A DNA stretch of 64,000 nucleotides, from assembly GCF_014842875.1 (NCBI RefSeq), contig NZ_JACYXZ010000003.1, positions 62,001 to 126,000 on the forward strand, in the 5' to 3' direction. The stretch is from Nocardioides donggukensis. GTDB taxonomy: Bacteria > Actinomycetota > Actinomycetes > Propionibacteriales > Nocardioidaceae. This document shows, in pieces, positions 18,874 to 26,933 of the stretch (position 1 is its first letter; the number at the start of each line of letters is the position of its first letter). Under the pieces are notes generated by a model that did not search any database, was not told the origin of the DNA, and saw only the letters and a program-made list of their open reading frames with translations. The translations under genes and the position numbers were made by a program.

Positions 18874-20175
18874 ATGAGTGACGAGGGTCTGTCCATCTTC
18901 GACGAGAAGCCCGCCTCGGGGGTCCGGTCCCCCAGCACGCCCGCAGGCAGCACGCGGGGCACCGAGGCGTCCAAGACCGGCGGCACGCCGGCCGACAAGC
19001 CCTCCGGCTCGGACGACGCCACCCAGCTCATCCCGAAGGTGCAGGACGCCCCCGACCAGAAGACCCAGCAGGTGCCGGCCACACCGGCCGCACCCACCGG
19101 GCAGGCCGCCACCGGCGGCTCGGGAGCCGGCCGCCCGACCTCGACGGCAGGCTCGACGGCGGGCTCCGGGGCCTCGGCCGCGGGCGCCGTGCCGTCGCTG
19201 CCGATGGTGCGCCGCAACGGCTACGACAAGGACGCCACCGACACCGCCCTGCGCAGGCTGGTGCAGGAGCGGGCCGGCCTGGGCAGCAGCCTGAGCGCGG
19301 CCGAGAAGCGGGTGGCCGAGCTCGAGGCCGAGCTGCAGGCGGCCCGTGAGCAGGCCGCCGAGGCCGAGCGGCCGTCGTACGCCGGCCTGGGCGGCCGCGC
19401 CAACGAGCTGCTGCGCCTGGCCGAGGAGGAGGCCGACGACATCCGGGCCCACGCCCAGCAGGAGGCGGAGGAGATCCGGACCCAGGCCGGCAAGGACGCC
19501 CGCTCCATCCGGGCCGACGCCTCCCGCGAGGCCGAGGACATGCGCGTGGTCCAGCTCAAGGAGCTCGACGAGCAGCGGACCCGGCTCATGGCCGACGCCG
19601 AGCAGGAGCGCAGCAGCGCCCGCCAGGAGGCCCAGGACCTGCGCGCCGGCGCGCAGCGCGAGGCCGACCAGCTGCGGCTTGCCGCCGAGCAGGAGAGCAA
19701 CGAGCTGCGGGTCAGCGCGACCCGCGAGGCCGAGGCGGTCCGCGCCGGCGCGGACCGCGAGCTGCAGGAGGCCCGGCGCACCCTGGCGGTCGAGAAGGAG
19801 CGGCTGGCGAAGGAGGCGGCCGAGTACCACTCGAGCGCCACCTCCGAGACCAAGCGCCTGGTCGAGGAGGCCGAGGCCCGCGCCAAGGCCGCCGAGGAGC
19901 GTGCCGCCGAGGCCACCACGCAGGCCGCCGAGCACCGCCAGCAGGCGCAGTCCGAGGCCGACGCGCTGCTCACCCGGGCCCGCCGCGAGGCCGAGCAGGT
20001 CGTCGCCTCGGCCCGGAGCCAGGCCGAGAGCCTGACCGCCTCCGGGCAGGCCGACGCCGAGCGCGAGCTGGCCGCGGTGCGGGCCGAGGTGGACCGGATG
20101 AGCAAGCGCCGCGACGCGATCGTGGCCCAGCTCGGCGCGCTGCGCGACGTGGTCGCCGGCTTCGACGAGGGCTGA
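18874..20175 (+). CDS. Scy/FilP/DivIVA-like coiled-coil cytoskeletal protein
   Basis: A 433-residue protein with a disordered Ser/Pro/Thr/Gly-rich N-terminus (1-105) and one long coiled coil (about 125-425) with heptad-rich stretches full of Ala, Glu, Arg and Gln (AEKRVAELEAELQAAREQA at about 140, SREAEDMRVVQLKELDEQR, REAEAVRAGADRELQEARR). A DivIVA-like start (YDKDATDTALRRLVQERAGL) precedes the coil. Such proteins organise polar growth and the cell wall machinery (Scy and FilP in Streptomyces). Its position next to the mce-thiolase-meaB group agrees with the Streptomyces arrangement as I recall it. The next gene starts four bases after the stop or overlaps. Confidence 0.8.
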   Translation: MSDEGLSIFDEKPASGVRSPSTPAGSTRGTEASKTGGTPADKPSGSDDATQLIPKVQDAPDQKTQQVPATPAAPTGQAATGGSGAGRPTSTAGSTAGSGASAAGAVPSLPMVRRNGYDKDATDTALRRLVQERAGLGSSLSAAEKRVAELEAELQAAREQAAEAERPSYAGLGGRANELLRLAEEEADDIRAHAQQEAEEIRTQAGKDARSIRADASREAEDMRVVQLKELDEQRTRLMADAEQERSSARQEAQDLRAGAQREADQLRLAAEQESNELRVSATREAEAVRAGADRELQEARRTLAVEKERLAKEAAEYHSSATSETKRLVEEAEARAKAAEERAAEATTQAAEHRQQAQSEADALLTRARREAEQVVASARSQAESLTASGQADAERELAAVRAEVDRMSKRRDAIVAQLGALRDVVAGFDEG

Positions 20176-20332
20176 TCCGCTGAACGGGCACGGCTCCGGG
20201 CCGCTGGAGGAGCAGGAGGCCGCCGACCGGGCGGAGCAGGCGGAGGAGGCGGCCGAGGTCGCGACCGGGGCCGCCGTCGACGCCGAGGACGCGGCCGACC
20301 GCGCCGAGGCGGCCGCCGAGTCGGGCTCTCGC

Positions 20333-21421
20333 GTGCACGAGGACCCTGCAGGAGACCGGGCCCCCGAGGACCACATGGGAGAGCCCGGTGGGCCGCTCCG
20401 GCACTCGCCCTTCCACCTGGGCTTCTTCGGCGCCCTGGGTGCCTTGGTGGCCTTCTGGCTCGGTCAGCAGGTGCTGGCCCTCGGTGGCACGATCATGCTC
20501 ATCGTCGTGGCGATGTTCCTCGCTGCCGGCCTGAACCCGGTGGTGGAGTGGTTCACCCGCCGAGGCCTGTCCCGGACCTGGTCGCTGGTGGCGGTCATCG
20601 GCGTGGTCCTCGGCGCCCTGACGCTCTTCGTGGCGGCGATCGTCCCGGTCATCACCGACCAGATCGCCGCCCTCACCGACAACGCGCCCGGCTGGCTCGA
20701 CCAGCTCCAGGGCAACGAGCGGGTCCAGGCCCTCGACGAGCAGTTCCAGCTGATCGAGAAGGCCCGCGACTACGTGGCCAACGGCGACTTCGCCTCGGCC
20801 GCCTTCGGTGGGGTCGTGGGCGTCGGCCTGGCGGTCTTCTCCGCCCTGGTCAACACGTTCATCGTGGTCGTGCTCACGCTCTACTTCCTGGCCTCGCTCG
20901 ACAAGACCAAGGACGCGCTCTACCGGCTGGCGCCGGCCAGCCGCCGGGACCGGGTCACCCGGCTCGGGGACCGGATCCTGGCCAACGTCGGGGCCTACGT
21001 CTCCGGCGCGTTCGTGATCGCGGTGTTCGCCGGCGTCACGTCGCTGATCTTCCTGTTCATCGTCGGGCTGGGGCAGTACGCCGTCGCGCTGGCGTTCGTC
21101 GTGGCCCTGCTCGACGTGATCCCGATGATCGGGGCGACGATCGGCGCCGTCCTGGTGACCGCGATCGGGTTCGCCACCGACCCGGTCATCGGGCTGGCCT
21201 GCCTGGTCTTCTACGTCGTCTACCAGCAGCTCGAGAACTACGTCATCTACCCGAAGGTGATGGCCCGCTCGGTCGACCTGCCCGGCGCGGTGATCGTGAT
21301 CGCCGCGCTCGCCGGCGCCGGCCTGCTCGGCGTCGTGGGTGCGCTGCTGGCGATCCCGACCGCCGCCGCCATCCTGCTGCTCACGCGCGAGGTCTTCGTG
21401 CGCCGGCAGGACGCCCGCTAG
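20333..21421 (+). CDS. AI-2E family (PerM-type) transporter
   Basis: The core is a multi-span membrane protein of the AI-2E exporter/PerM family: PFHLGFFGALGALVAFWLGQQVLALG (span 1), IMLIVVAMFLAAGLNPVVEWF, VVLTLYFLASLDKTKDALYRL and the conserved block LLDVIPMIGATIGAVLVTAIGFATDP followed by YVVYQQLENYVIYPKVM. Substrate is unknown. GTG 20333 gives 362 residues, but the same frame is open and strongly codon-biased back to a CTG at 20180, four bases after the preceding stop. That would add a 51-residue acidic Glu/Ala-rich tail (413 residues in total). No ATG, GTG or TTG exists in that extension. The 3' end overlaps the convergent EamA gene by four bases. Confidence 0.88.
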   Translation: MHEDPAGDRAPEDHMGEPGGPLRHSPFHLGFFGALGALVAFWLGQQVLALGGTIMLIVVAMFLAAGLNPVVEWFTRRGLSRTWSLVAVIGVVLGALTLFVAAIVPVITDQIAALTDNAPGWLDQLQGNERVQALDEQFQLIEKARDYVANGDFASAAFGGVVGVGLAVFSALVNTFIVVVLTLYFLASLDKTKDALYRLAPASRRDRVTRLGDRILANVGAYVSGAFVIAVFAGVTSLIFLFIVGLGQYAVALAFVVALLDVIPMIGATIGAVLVTAIGFATDPVIGLACLVFYVVYQQLENYVIYPKVMARSVDLPGAVIVIAALAGAGLLGVVGALLAIPTAAAILLLTREVFVRRQDAR

Positions 21422-22407
21422 CCTCCCAGCGCGGGTGCCGGCTCGCCTCCGGTCTCCGGCACGGGTGCGGCGGCCGGGGCGATCCCCCGCTCGCCCAGCT
21501 TGACGACGACGACCCCGGCGACGATGAGGAGTCCCCCGGCCAGCTGGACGAGGCCCGGCAGCTCGTGCAGCAGCCACCACGCCGCCAGCAGCGCCGCCAG
21601 CACCTCGGTGAGCGCGACGAACGAGGCCAGCCGCGAGCCCAGCCGGCGCACGGCGGCGATGCCGGTGGTGTAGGACAGGGCGGCGGTGACCAGCGCCAGC
21701 GCGAGCAGCGGGAGCCACCACGGCACGGTGCCCACGGCGTAGGTCACCGGCCGGGTCGACCAGCGCATCGGCAGCACGCCCAGGGCGCCCGCCGAGCTGA
21801 GGACCAGGCCGCCGACGAGCAGCCCGGAGGCGGCCAGCACCAGCGGCGGCAGGGGTGCCCCGTCGTCGGCTGAGAGCAGGAAGTACGCCGCGGCGCCGAC
21901 CATCGCGCCCAGGCTCCACAGCACGCCGGCCAGGTTGACGTCCGCCCCGGAGACCAGGTCGAGGACCAGGACCAGACCGGCCGCGGCGAGGACGGCGCCG
22001 GCCACCGTGAGCCGGCTGGGCCGGTGTCCGCGGGTGGCCCAGAGCCAGCCGACGACGGCGACCGGGGCGGTGTACTCCAGCAGCAGCGCCACGCTGACCG
22101 AGATCTCGGCGACGGCGTAGAAGTAGCAGAGCTGGGTCACCGAGACCGCCAGCACGCCGTACCCCACGACCAGGCCGCGGCTGCGCCACAGCAGTGCCCA
22201 CCGGCCGCGCAGGACGGCCACCGCGGGCACGGCCAGCACGAAGGCGCCGCCGAGCACCCGCACGGTCACCGCCGACCCGGCACTCCAGCCGGCGTCCATC
22301 AGGCCGCGCGCCAACGCCCCGGACAGCCCGAACGAGATCGCCGAGAGCAGCGCGAAGCCGGTGCCCGAGGCCAGCCGGGTCCCGGTGTCATGTGTCAACG
22401 TGGTCAT
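21418..22407 (-). CDS. EamA/DMT-superfamily transporter
   Basis: A 329-residue permease with ten predicted membrane spans in two EamA repeats (about 14-145 and 160-300): SAISFGLSGALARGLMDAGWSAG, LCYFYAVAEISVSVALLLEYTAPV (first repeat end) and AVRRLGSRLASFVALTEVLAALLAAWWLLHE (second repeat end) are typical of drug/metabolite exporters. Start ATG 22407 is fixed by a good promoter (TTGACA, 18 bases, TAGTGT) ending eight bases before it; longer frames would read through the divergent gene. It faces the CGNR regulator gene across a short operator-rich gap and is probably its target. Confidence 0.9.
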   Translation of the reverse strand: MTTLTHDTGTRLASGTGFALLSAISFGLSGALARGLMDAGWSAGSAVTVRVLGGAFVLAVPAVAVLRGRWALLWRSRGLVVGYGVLAVSVTQLCYFYAVAEISVSVALLLEYTAPVAVVGWLWATRGHRPSRLTVAGAVLAAAGLVLVLDLVSGADVNLAGVLWSLGAMVGAAAYFLLSADDGAPLPPLVLAASGLLVGGLVLSSAGALGVLPMRWSTRPVTYAVGTVPWWLPLLALALVTAALSYTTGIAAVRRLGSRLASFVALTEVLAALLAAWWLLHELPGLVQLAGGLLIVAGVVVVKLGERGIAPAAAPVPETGGEPAPALGG

Positions 22408-22466
22408 GGCACATGACACTACGACGACCCCGTGTAAGGTGTCAACATGGTTTTCACGCATGACAC
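22385..22466. promoter_or_regulatory. Divergent promoter/operator between EamA and CGNR genes
   Basis: Five GTGTCA half-sites occur in 82 bp: GTGTCA at 22385-22390, 22392-22397 and 22439-22444, and the inverted TGACAC at 22414-22419 and 22461-22466. GTGTCATGTG (22385-22394) and CACATGACAC (22410-22419) form a 10-bp perfect inverted repeat. Minus-strand promoter: TTGACA (22440-22445) and TAGTGT (22416-22421), 18 apart. Plus-strand -10: TAAGGT (22435-22440), six bases before the CGNR ATG. The two promoters overlap, so one bound protein can control both. Confidence 0.65.
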
Positions 22467-22983
22467 CGAGGTCTCCCTGCAGGCCGCGGTCGCCCTGGTC
22501 AACACCGCCGAGGAGCCGGACGGCCTGCAGACGCTGGAGGAGCTCGACGCGTTCTACACCCGGTTCGAGTACACCGGCCGGAGGGATCGCGACGCCGCCG
22601 GGCTGGCCGCCGTCCGCGCGCTGCGACCCACGCTGCGCGCGCTGCTCACCGCCGACCGGGACGAGGCGGCCGAGCGGGTCAACGCGATGCTCGCAGAGGC
22701 CTCGGCGCTGCCCCGGCTGGTGCGCCACGACCGCTGGGACTGGCACCTGCACGCGGTCGACCCGGACAGCCCGTTCGTGACCCGGGTCGTGGTCGAGACC
22801 GCGATGGCCATGGTCGACGTGATCCGCGCCGACGAGCACTCCCGGCTCGCGGTGTGCGCCCAGGGCGACTGCGAGGGCCTGGTCCTGGACCTGTCCCGGA
22901 ACCGGTCCCGCCGCTACTGCAGCACCACCTGCACCAACCGGGCCGCGGTGACCGCCTACCGGGAGCGTCGCCGCAGCCCCTGA
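22447..22983 (+). CDS. ABATE/CGNR zinc-finger transcriptional regulator
   Basis: A 178-residue protein: an N-terminal helical ABATE domain (about 8-125) that is thought to sense a ligand, and a C-terminal CGNR zinc finger. Zinc ligands are Cys137, Cys142, Cys158 and Cys162, with the family signature LVLDLSRNRSRRYCS and CTNRAAVTAYR, where the usual C-G-N-R is C-T-N-R. ATG 22447 sits six bases after TAAGGT, so the mRNA is probably leaderless. Divergent pairing with an EamA transporter and the shared operator suggest a regulator of that exporter and of itself. Confidence 0.9.
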   Translation: MVFTHDTEVSLQAAVALVNTAEEPDGLQTLEELDAFYTRFEYTGRRDRDAAGLAAVRALRPTLRALLTADRDEAAERVNAMLAEASALPRLVRHDRWDWHLHAVDPDSPFVTRVVVETAMAMVDVIRADEHSRLAVCAQGDCEGLVLDLSRNRSRRYCSTTCTNRAAVTAYRERRRSP

Positions 22984-23001
22984 GCGGCCGGTCGGGCCGG
23001 G

Positions 23002-23799
23002 TCAGCGCTGGGGGCCGGGCACCGGGGTGTCCCGGTAGGCCTCGGTGTTGTGCGCGTTGTACGCCGAGGTGTCGGCGGTCTCGACCGACCCGTCCCACGT
23101 CGTCGGCAGCGGCACCTCCACACCGGGGGCCACCCGGCGCACCACCTCGTCGAGCACCTTCTCGGCGTCCCCGACCCACAGGTGCTTGGCGCCGTCGAAG
23201 CCGACGACCTCGGCCTGCGGCACGGCCGCGAACCGCTCCCGCGCCTCGGCCGGTCGCAGGTAGTCGTCCAGCTCCGGGACGAACGCGTGCAGGGGCGTGC
23301 CCGACTCCGCCCAGGCCTCGAGGTGGCTCGGCTCGGAGTAGCGCAGTGGCGGCGAGAGCAGGATCGCGCCGCGCACGACCGGGTCCAGCCCGTGCATGAG
23401 GGCGAGGTCGGTGCCGAAGGACCAGCCGAGGAGCCAGATGTCGGGCAGGTCGTGGAACTCGGCGTACTCCAGGGCCGCGGCGACGTCGTACCGCTCCCCC
23501 ACGCCGTCGTCGAAGGCGCCCTGGCTGGTGCCCTGGACCGACCAGGTGCCGCGGGTGTTGAACCGCAGCACGGCCACACCGGCCAGGGCCGGGAGCCGGA
23601 ACGCGGCCTTGCGGTAGATGTGGCTGTCCATCATCCCGCCGTGGGTGGGCAGCGGGTGCAGGCAGACGAGCGTGGCCGTCGGGGTGCCGGACTCCGGGAG
23701 GGCCAGCTCGCCGACCAGCTCCAGGCCGTCGGCGGTGTGCAGCGTGACCGGCTCGCGCCGGGCCGGCAGCACGGAGTTGGCGCGGATCTTCTCGGGCAT
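23002..23799 (-). CDS. Alpha/beta hydrolase
   Basis: A 265-residue cytoplasmic hydrolase. The nucleophile elbow is GWSFGTD (Ser), with an oxyanion region LVCLHPLPTHGGMMDSHIYR and the catalytic His in GAKHLWVGD. The pattern resembles the small prokaryotic hydrolases of the YpfH/KANL3-TEX30 type acting on esters, but the substrate cannot be told. The start at 23799 is chosen from TAGCCT (minus strand 23807-23812) seven bases upstream. Its neighbour on the minus strand upstream is the M6 protease, isolated by a strong terminator. Confidence 0.82.
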   Translation of the reverse strand: MPEKIRANSVLPARREPVTLHTADGLELVGELALPESGTPTATLVCLHPLPTHGGMMDSHIYRKAAFRLPALAGVAVLRFNTRGTWSVQGTSQGAFDDGVGERYDVAAALEYAEFHDLPDIWLLGWSFGTDLALMHGLDPVVRGAILLSPPLRYSEPSHLEAWAESGTPLHAFVPELDDYLRPAEARERFAAVPQAEVVGFDGAKHLWVGDAEKVLDEVVRRVAPGVEVPLPTTWDGSVETADTSAYNAHNTEAYRDTPVPGPQR

Positions 23800-23806
23800 G
23801 CGCCTC

Positions 23807-23812
23807 AGGCTA
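23807..23812 (-). promoter_or_regulatory. -10 box of leaderless promoter for the alpha/beta hydrolase
   Basis: TAGCCT on the minus strand, seven bases before ATG 23799. Confidence 0.5.
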
Positions 23813-23824
23813 CGGCCACCCACG

Positions 23825-23872
23825 GGTCGGGTGCTCAGGTGGTCGCCGGGGCAACCGCCTGAGCACCCGACC
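23825..23872 (-). terminator. Strong hairpin terminator after the M6 protease gene
   Basis: A 15-base perfect inverted repeat, GGTCGGGTGCTCAGG (23825-23839) with CCTGAGCACCCGACC (23858-23872), extendable by four more pairs including a wobble. It lies 17 bases downstream of the protease stop and just upstream of the hydrolase promoter, insulating the two. Confidence 0.75.
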
Positions 23873-23888
23873 GGGGTGCTCCTCCCGC

Positions 23889-26756
23889 CTACGGGGCGGG
23901 AGGCGAGACGAACAGCTTCGCGATCTGGTTCGCCTTCTTGGTCTTGCGGACCTTCACACTGGTGCCGTAGCCGACCCCGTCGTCCTCCGGGTTGCCGGAG
24001 CCGGTGACGGTGAACCCGAAGTTCAGGCCGTAGGTCGCCGGGCTGCCGTCGGGGTTCACGATCCGCGTGGTGTACGGCTCGTTGTCCCGCGAGGGGACCA
24101 CGACCGACGCGTCGATGTCGCGCCAGTAGTAGCCGTCAGCCCGCTCCTCGAGGCCGGGGGCCCACGTCACCAGGTCGGTGAACTCCTTCACGGGAGCCTG
24201 CGGCCCGAAGGTGTTGCAGGCCTCCCCGCTCAGGTCGGCCGTGGGCTGGCACTCCTGGAACTGCTTGGTCGGCACCAGGCCGAACGCCGCGTTCGACGAC
24301 TGCCCGCGCGAGGGCAGGTTCTTCAGCGTCGAACCGTCCAGGGCCGCGTTGGCGCCGGAGCGTCGCAGCGGCTCGTAGTGGCTGTCCACGATCAGCAGGC
24401 CGCCCTTGGCGCCACCGCTCGGCAGGGCCGTGTTGTTGGCCGTGACGTGGTTGGCGTTGCCCCACGTCGTGTCGCGGTACCAGACCAGGGCGCCCGGAGC
24501 GTTGTACCTGATCTTCTCGACCTTCCACGCCCCGTCGCTGTACGTCGTGTCGTAGGCGTACTTCAGGCCCTCGTCGAACCCGTCGTAGTTGCGCCACTCC
24601 ACGAGGTAGTAGTGCGAGGCCCGGCTGGTGCCGGTGTCCTTGTGCCAGCCGGCACCCGTGGTGTTGGTGAAGGTGTCGACGGTGTTCGTCCACCCGTTGT
24701 CGTCGGGCCCCTCGACGTCGTCGGACCAGGTGGTCTCGCCACCGCCGGTCACCGAGAAGTCGTCGGCGAACCAGCCACGCTCGAGGAAGGCCGCGTCGGT
24801 CGCGTAGCGCAGGCGCACCTGCACCGACTGACCGGCGTACGCCGCGAGGTCGATGTAGTCGTGCCGCCACCCGTCGGTGCTCCCGGTGAGCCCGGAGGAC
24901 TTGTTGCCGTAGTCGACCAGCCGGCCGTTCGGGTCGGCGTAGTCGTCGGGCGTCGAGACCAGGTCACCGGCCTCGTCGAAGACCGGCTGCTCGGTCCAGG
25001 TGCTGCCACCGTCGGTGGAGAGCTCCACGAAGCCGTAGTCCCAGTCCTCCTCGATGACGTAGTCGTTCCACATCCAGAACTTCGCGTCCGCGGCGTCCGG
25101 GACCTCGACCGTGCGGGTGAGCCGGACGTCGGCCCAGTCCTGGTCGTTGCCGCCGTACCACATGTTCTCGCCGCTGTGCGGCTCCGCGACCGTGGTCACC
25201 TTGGTCGGCAGGTTGATCTTCACGCCGTCCTCGGTGCCCTTCGGCGTCCGGGAGGTCTGCCCGACCTTGATGTCACGGGCGTCGTCACCGGGGTTGACCT
25301 CCTCGACGTCGGCCCAGCCGAGCACCCACTTGTCCCAGATGCCCATGTGCGTCGGCATCGACTGGAAGATCGGGCCGGAGTGCGAGCCGGAGCTCATCAG
25401 GTCCCAGAAGTCGACGTCGGAGTCGGCGTTCCCGGAGGTGTCGTAGAGGTCCGGGAGGCCGAGGTCGTGGCCGTACTCGTGGGCGAACACGCCGACGCCG
25501 GAGTCCTCCGGCTGGACGATGTAGTTCGACACCTTCAGGTCGGTGCCGGGCACGTCGCCCCCGCTGGTCACCGTCGAGGAGTGCGCCCAGAGCGCGTTGA
25601 CGCCCTCGGCGCCACCACCGCCGGACTTGTCCTTACCGGCGTGCACGAGGACCACGTGGTCGATGATGCCGTCCGGCTCCTGCAGGTCGCCGTCGCCGTC
25701 GACGTCGCCCTGGTCCTCGATGTCGTAGTCGGCCCACGGGAAGTCGGGCTGGGCCTCGGCGAGCGCGGCCACGGCGTCGATCGGCAGCTGCGAGGCGCCC
25801 TTGGGGTTGTCCGGGTGGCCGGTCATGGCCTGCGGGGCCGGGGCCTCCCACTCGCCCTCCGCGTTGCGGAAGCAGCGGCTGGTGCCGTACCAGCCCTCGG
25901 AGTGGTCCACGGTGACCCAGGGGGTCGCCTCGCCGTCCACCGTGTAGGCGCCCTTGGACATCTCCTCGTACATCCGCTTCATGGTGTAGCCGGAGATGTC
26001 GAAGCCGGGCTTGCCGTCGGGGCCGGTGAGGTCGGTCCGGACCCGGTCGGTGATGCCGCGGTCGGTGTAGAGCATGTCGTTGAAGTGCTCGGAGGAGAAG
26101 TCCTCGACCCACATCGAGTTGTTGTCCTCGAGGTCGTAGTCGGCCGGGTCCGGGATGTTGTTGTGCAGGGGGCCGTTCTGGACGGTCCCGTCGACGCACT
26201 CCCGCGAGCCGAAGACGCTGGCCGGCACCTTGACGCCGGTGAAGTCGTCGTCGGCCTGGTCGTTGAACTCGACCAGGATCGTCAGCAGCTGGGCCGTCTG
26301 GGTCTCCTTGGCCTGCTTGAACTTCTTGGCGCCCTTGTCCTGCTTGCCGGAGTCCTTGAGCTCCTTGGGGCTCTTGCCGGTGCGGATCGCCTTGGCCTCC
26401 AGCTTCGCGAGCTGGCGGGCGGCGACCGGGTTGCCCTGGGCGTGCTTGGCGTCGACCTCGTAGGCCTGGGCCAGCGGATCGGTCGACGGGCGCTCGGTCG
26501 TGCCCGTCCTCTTGTCGATCTTCGCGTCGTCGCTCTCCTGCCGGTCGGCGCGGGGTGCGACGTAGTTGATGTAGCCGTCCTGCTGGGCGTCGGCGGACGT
26601 CGCGGACGCCCCCGTCGGCCCTGCCGGTGCCGTGCCAGGGGCCGCGCTCGCCCCACCGGACACGCCCGTCGACGCCAGGGTGGCGGCGGCGAGCGCGAGC
26701 GACGGGACGGCCACGGCGGCGCGCAGGCGCCGACCCGAGAACCAGGTGCTCGTCAT
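23889..26756 (-). CDS. Secreted M6-family metalloprotease (immune inhibitor A-like)
   Basis: A 955-residue preproprotein. Residues 1-39 are a signal peptide (RRLRAAVAVPSLALAAATLASTG, Ala-rich cleavage region). A propeptide (about 40-155) precedes the M6 zinc protease domain, whose active site is HEYGHDLGLPDLYD near residue 425 (HExxHxxGxxD ligands) followed by FWDLMSSGSHSG (Met-turn region). A beta-rich MAM/jelly-roll-like region (about 590-720, with WFADDFSVTGGGE) and a C-terminal module follow. Secreted InhA-type proteases degrade host or environmental proteins. ATG 26756 has GAGGGAGAGAC upstream. It is monocistronic, with a terminator after it. Confidence 0.93.
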   Translation of the reverse strand: MTSTWFSGRRLRAAVAVPSLALAAATLASTGVSGGASAAPGTAPAGPTGASATSADAQQDGYINYVAPRADRQESDDAKIDKRTGTTERPSTDPLAQAYEVDAKHAQGNPVAARQLAKLEAKAIRTGKSPKELKDSGKQDKGAKKFKQAKETQTAQLLTILVEFNDQADDDFTGVKVPASVFGSRECVDGTVQNGPLHNNIPDPADYDLEDNNSMWVEDFSSEHFNDMLYTDRGITDRVRTDLTGPDGKPGFDISGYTMKRMYEEMSKGAYTVDGEATPWVTVDHSEGWYGTSRCFRNAEGEWEAPAPQAMTGHPDNPKGASQLPIDAVAALAEAQPDFPWADYDIEDQGDVDGDGDLQEPDGIIDHVVLVHAGKDKSGGGGAEGVNALWAHSSTVTSGGDVPGTDLKVSNYIVQPEDSGVGVFAHEYGHDLGLPDLYDTSGNADSDVDFWDLMSSGSHSGPIFQSMPTHMGIWDKWVLGWADVEEVNPGDDARDIKVGQTSRTPKGTEDGVKINLPTKVTTVAEPHSGENMWYGGNDQDWADVRLTRTVEVPDAADAKFWMWNDYVIEEDWDYGFVELSTDGGSTWTEQPVFDEAGDLVSTPDDYADPNGRLVDYGNKSSGLTGSTDGWRHDYIDLAAYAGQSVQVRLRYATDAAFLERGWFADDFSVTGGGETTWSDDVEGPDDNGWTNTVDTFTNTTGAGWHKDTGTSRASHYYLVEWRNYDGFDEGLKYAYDTTYSDGAWKVEKIRYNAPGALVWYRDTTWGNANHVTANNTALPSGGAKGGLLIVDSHYEPLRRSGANAALDGSTLKNLPSRGQSSNAAFGLVPTKQFQECQPTADLSGEACNTFGPQAPVKEFTDLVTWAPGLEERADGYYWRDIDASVVVPSRDNEPYTTRIVNPDGSPATYGLNFGFTVTGSGNPEDDGVGYGTSVKVRKTKKANQIAKLFVSPPAP

Positions 26757-26841
26757 GTCTCTCCCTCGAGATCGATCCCGGCTTCCTGTGCACCGGGACG
26801 GGATGTGTTGCGGTCAGTTGTAGTGACCACGGGAGATCATG

Positions 26842-26861
26842 CCGTGTGACCCGCGACACGG
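26842..26861. promoter_or_regulatory. Inverted repeat upstream of the M6 protease gene
   Basis: CCGTGT (26842-26847) and ACACGG (26856-26861) separated by eight bases, about 90 bases before the protease ATG in the otherwise empty gap 26757-26933. It may be an operator; the promoter itself is not clear. Confidence 0.3.
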
Positions 26862-26933
26862 GAAGGGGTCGAAACAACTCGAAATGGTCACGAGATGGCC
26901 CGACCGGGTCAGGACGTGGCGCGATCGGGCGGG

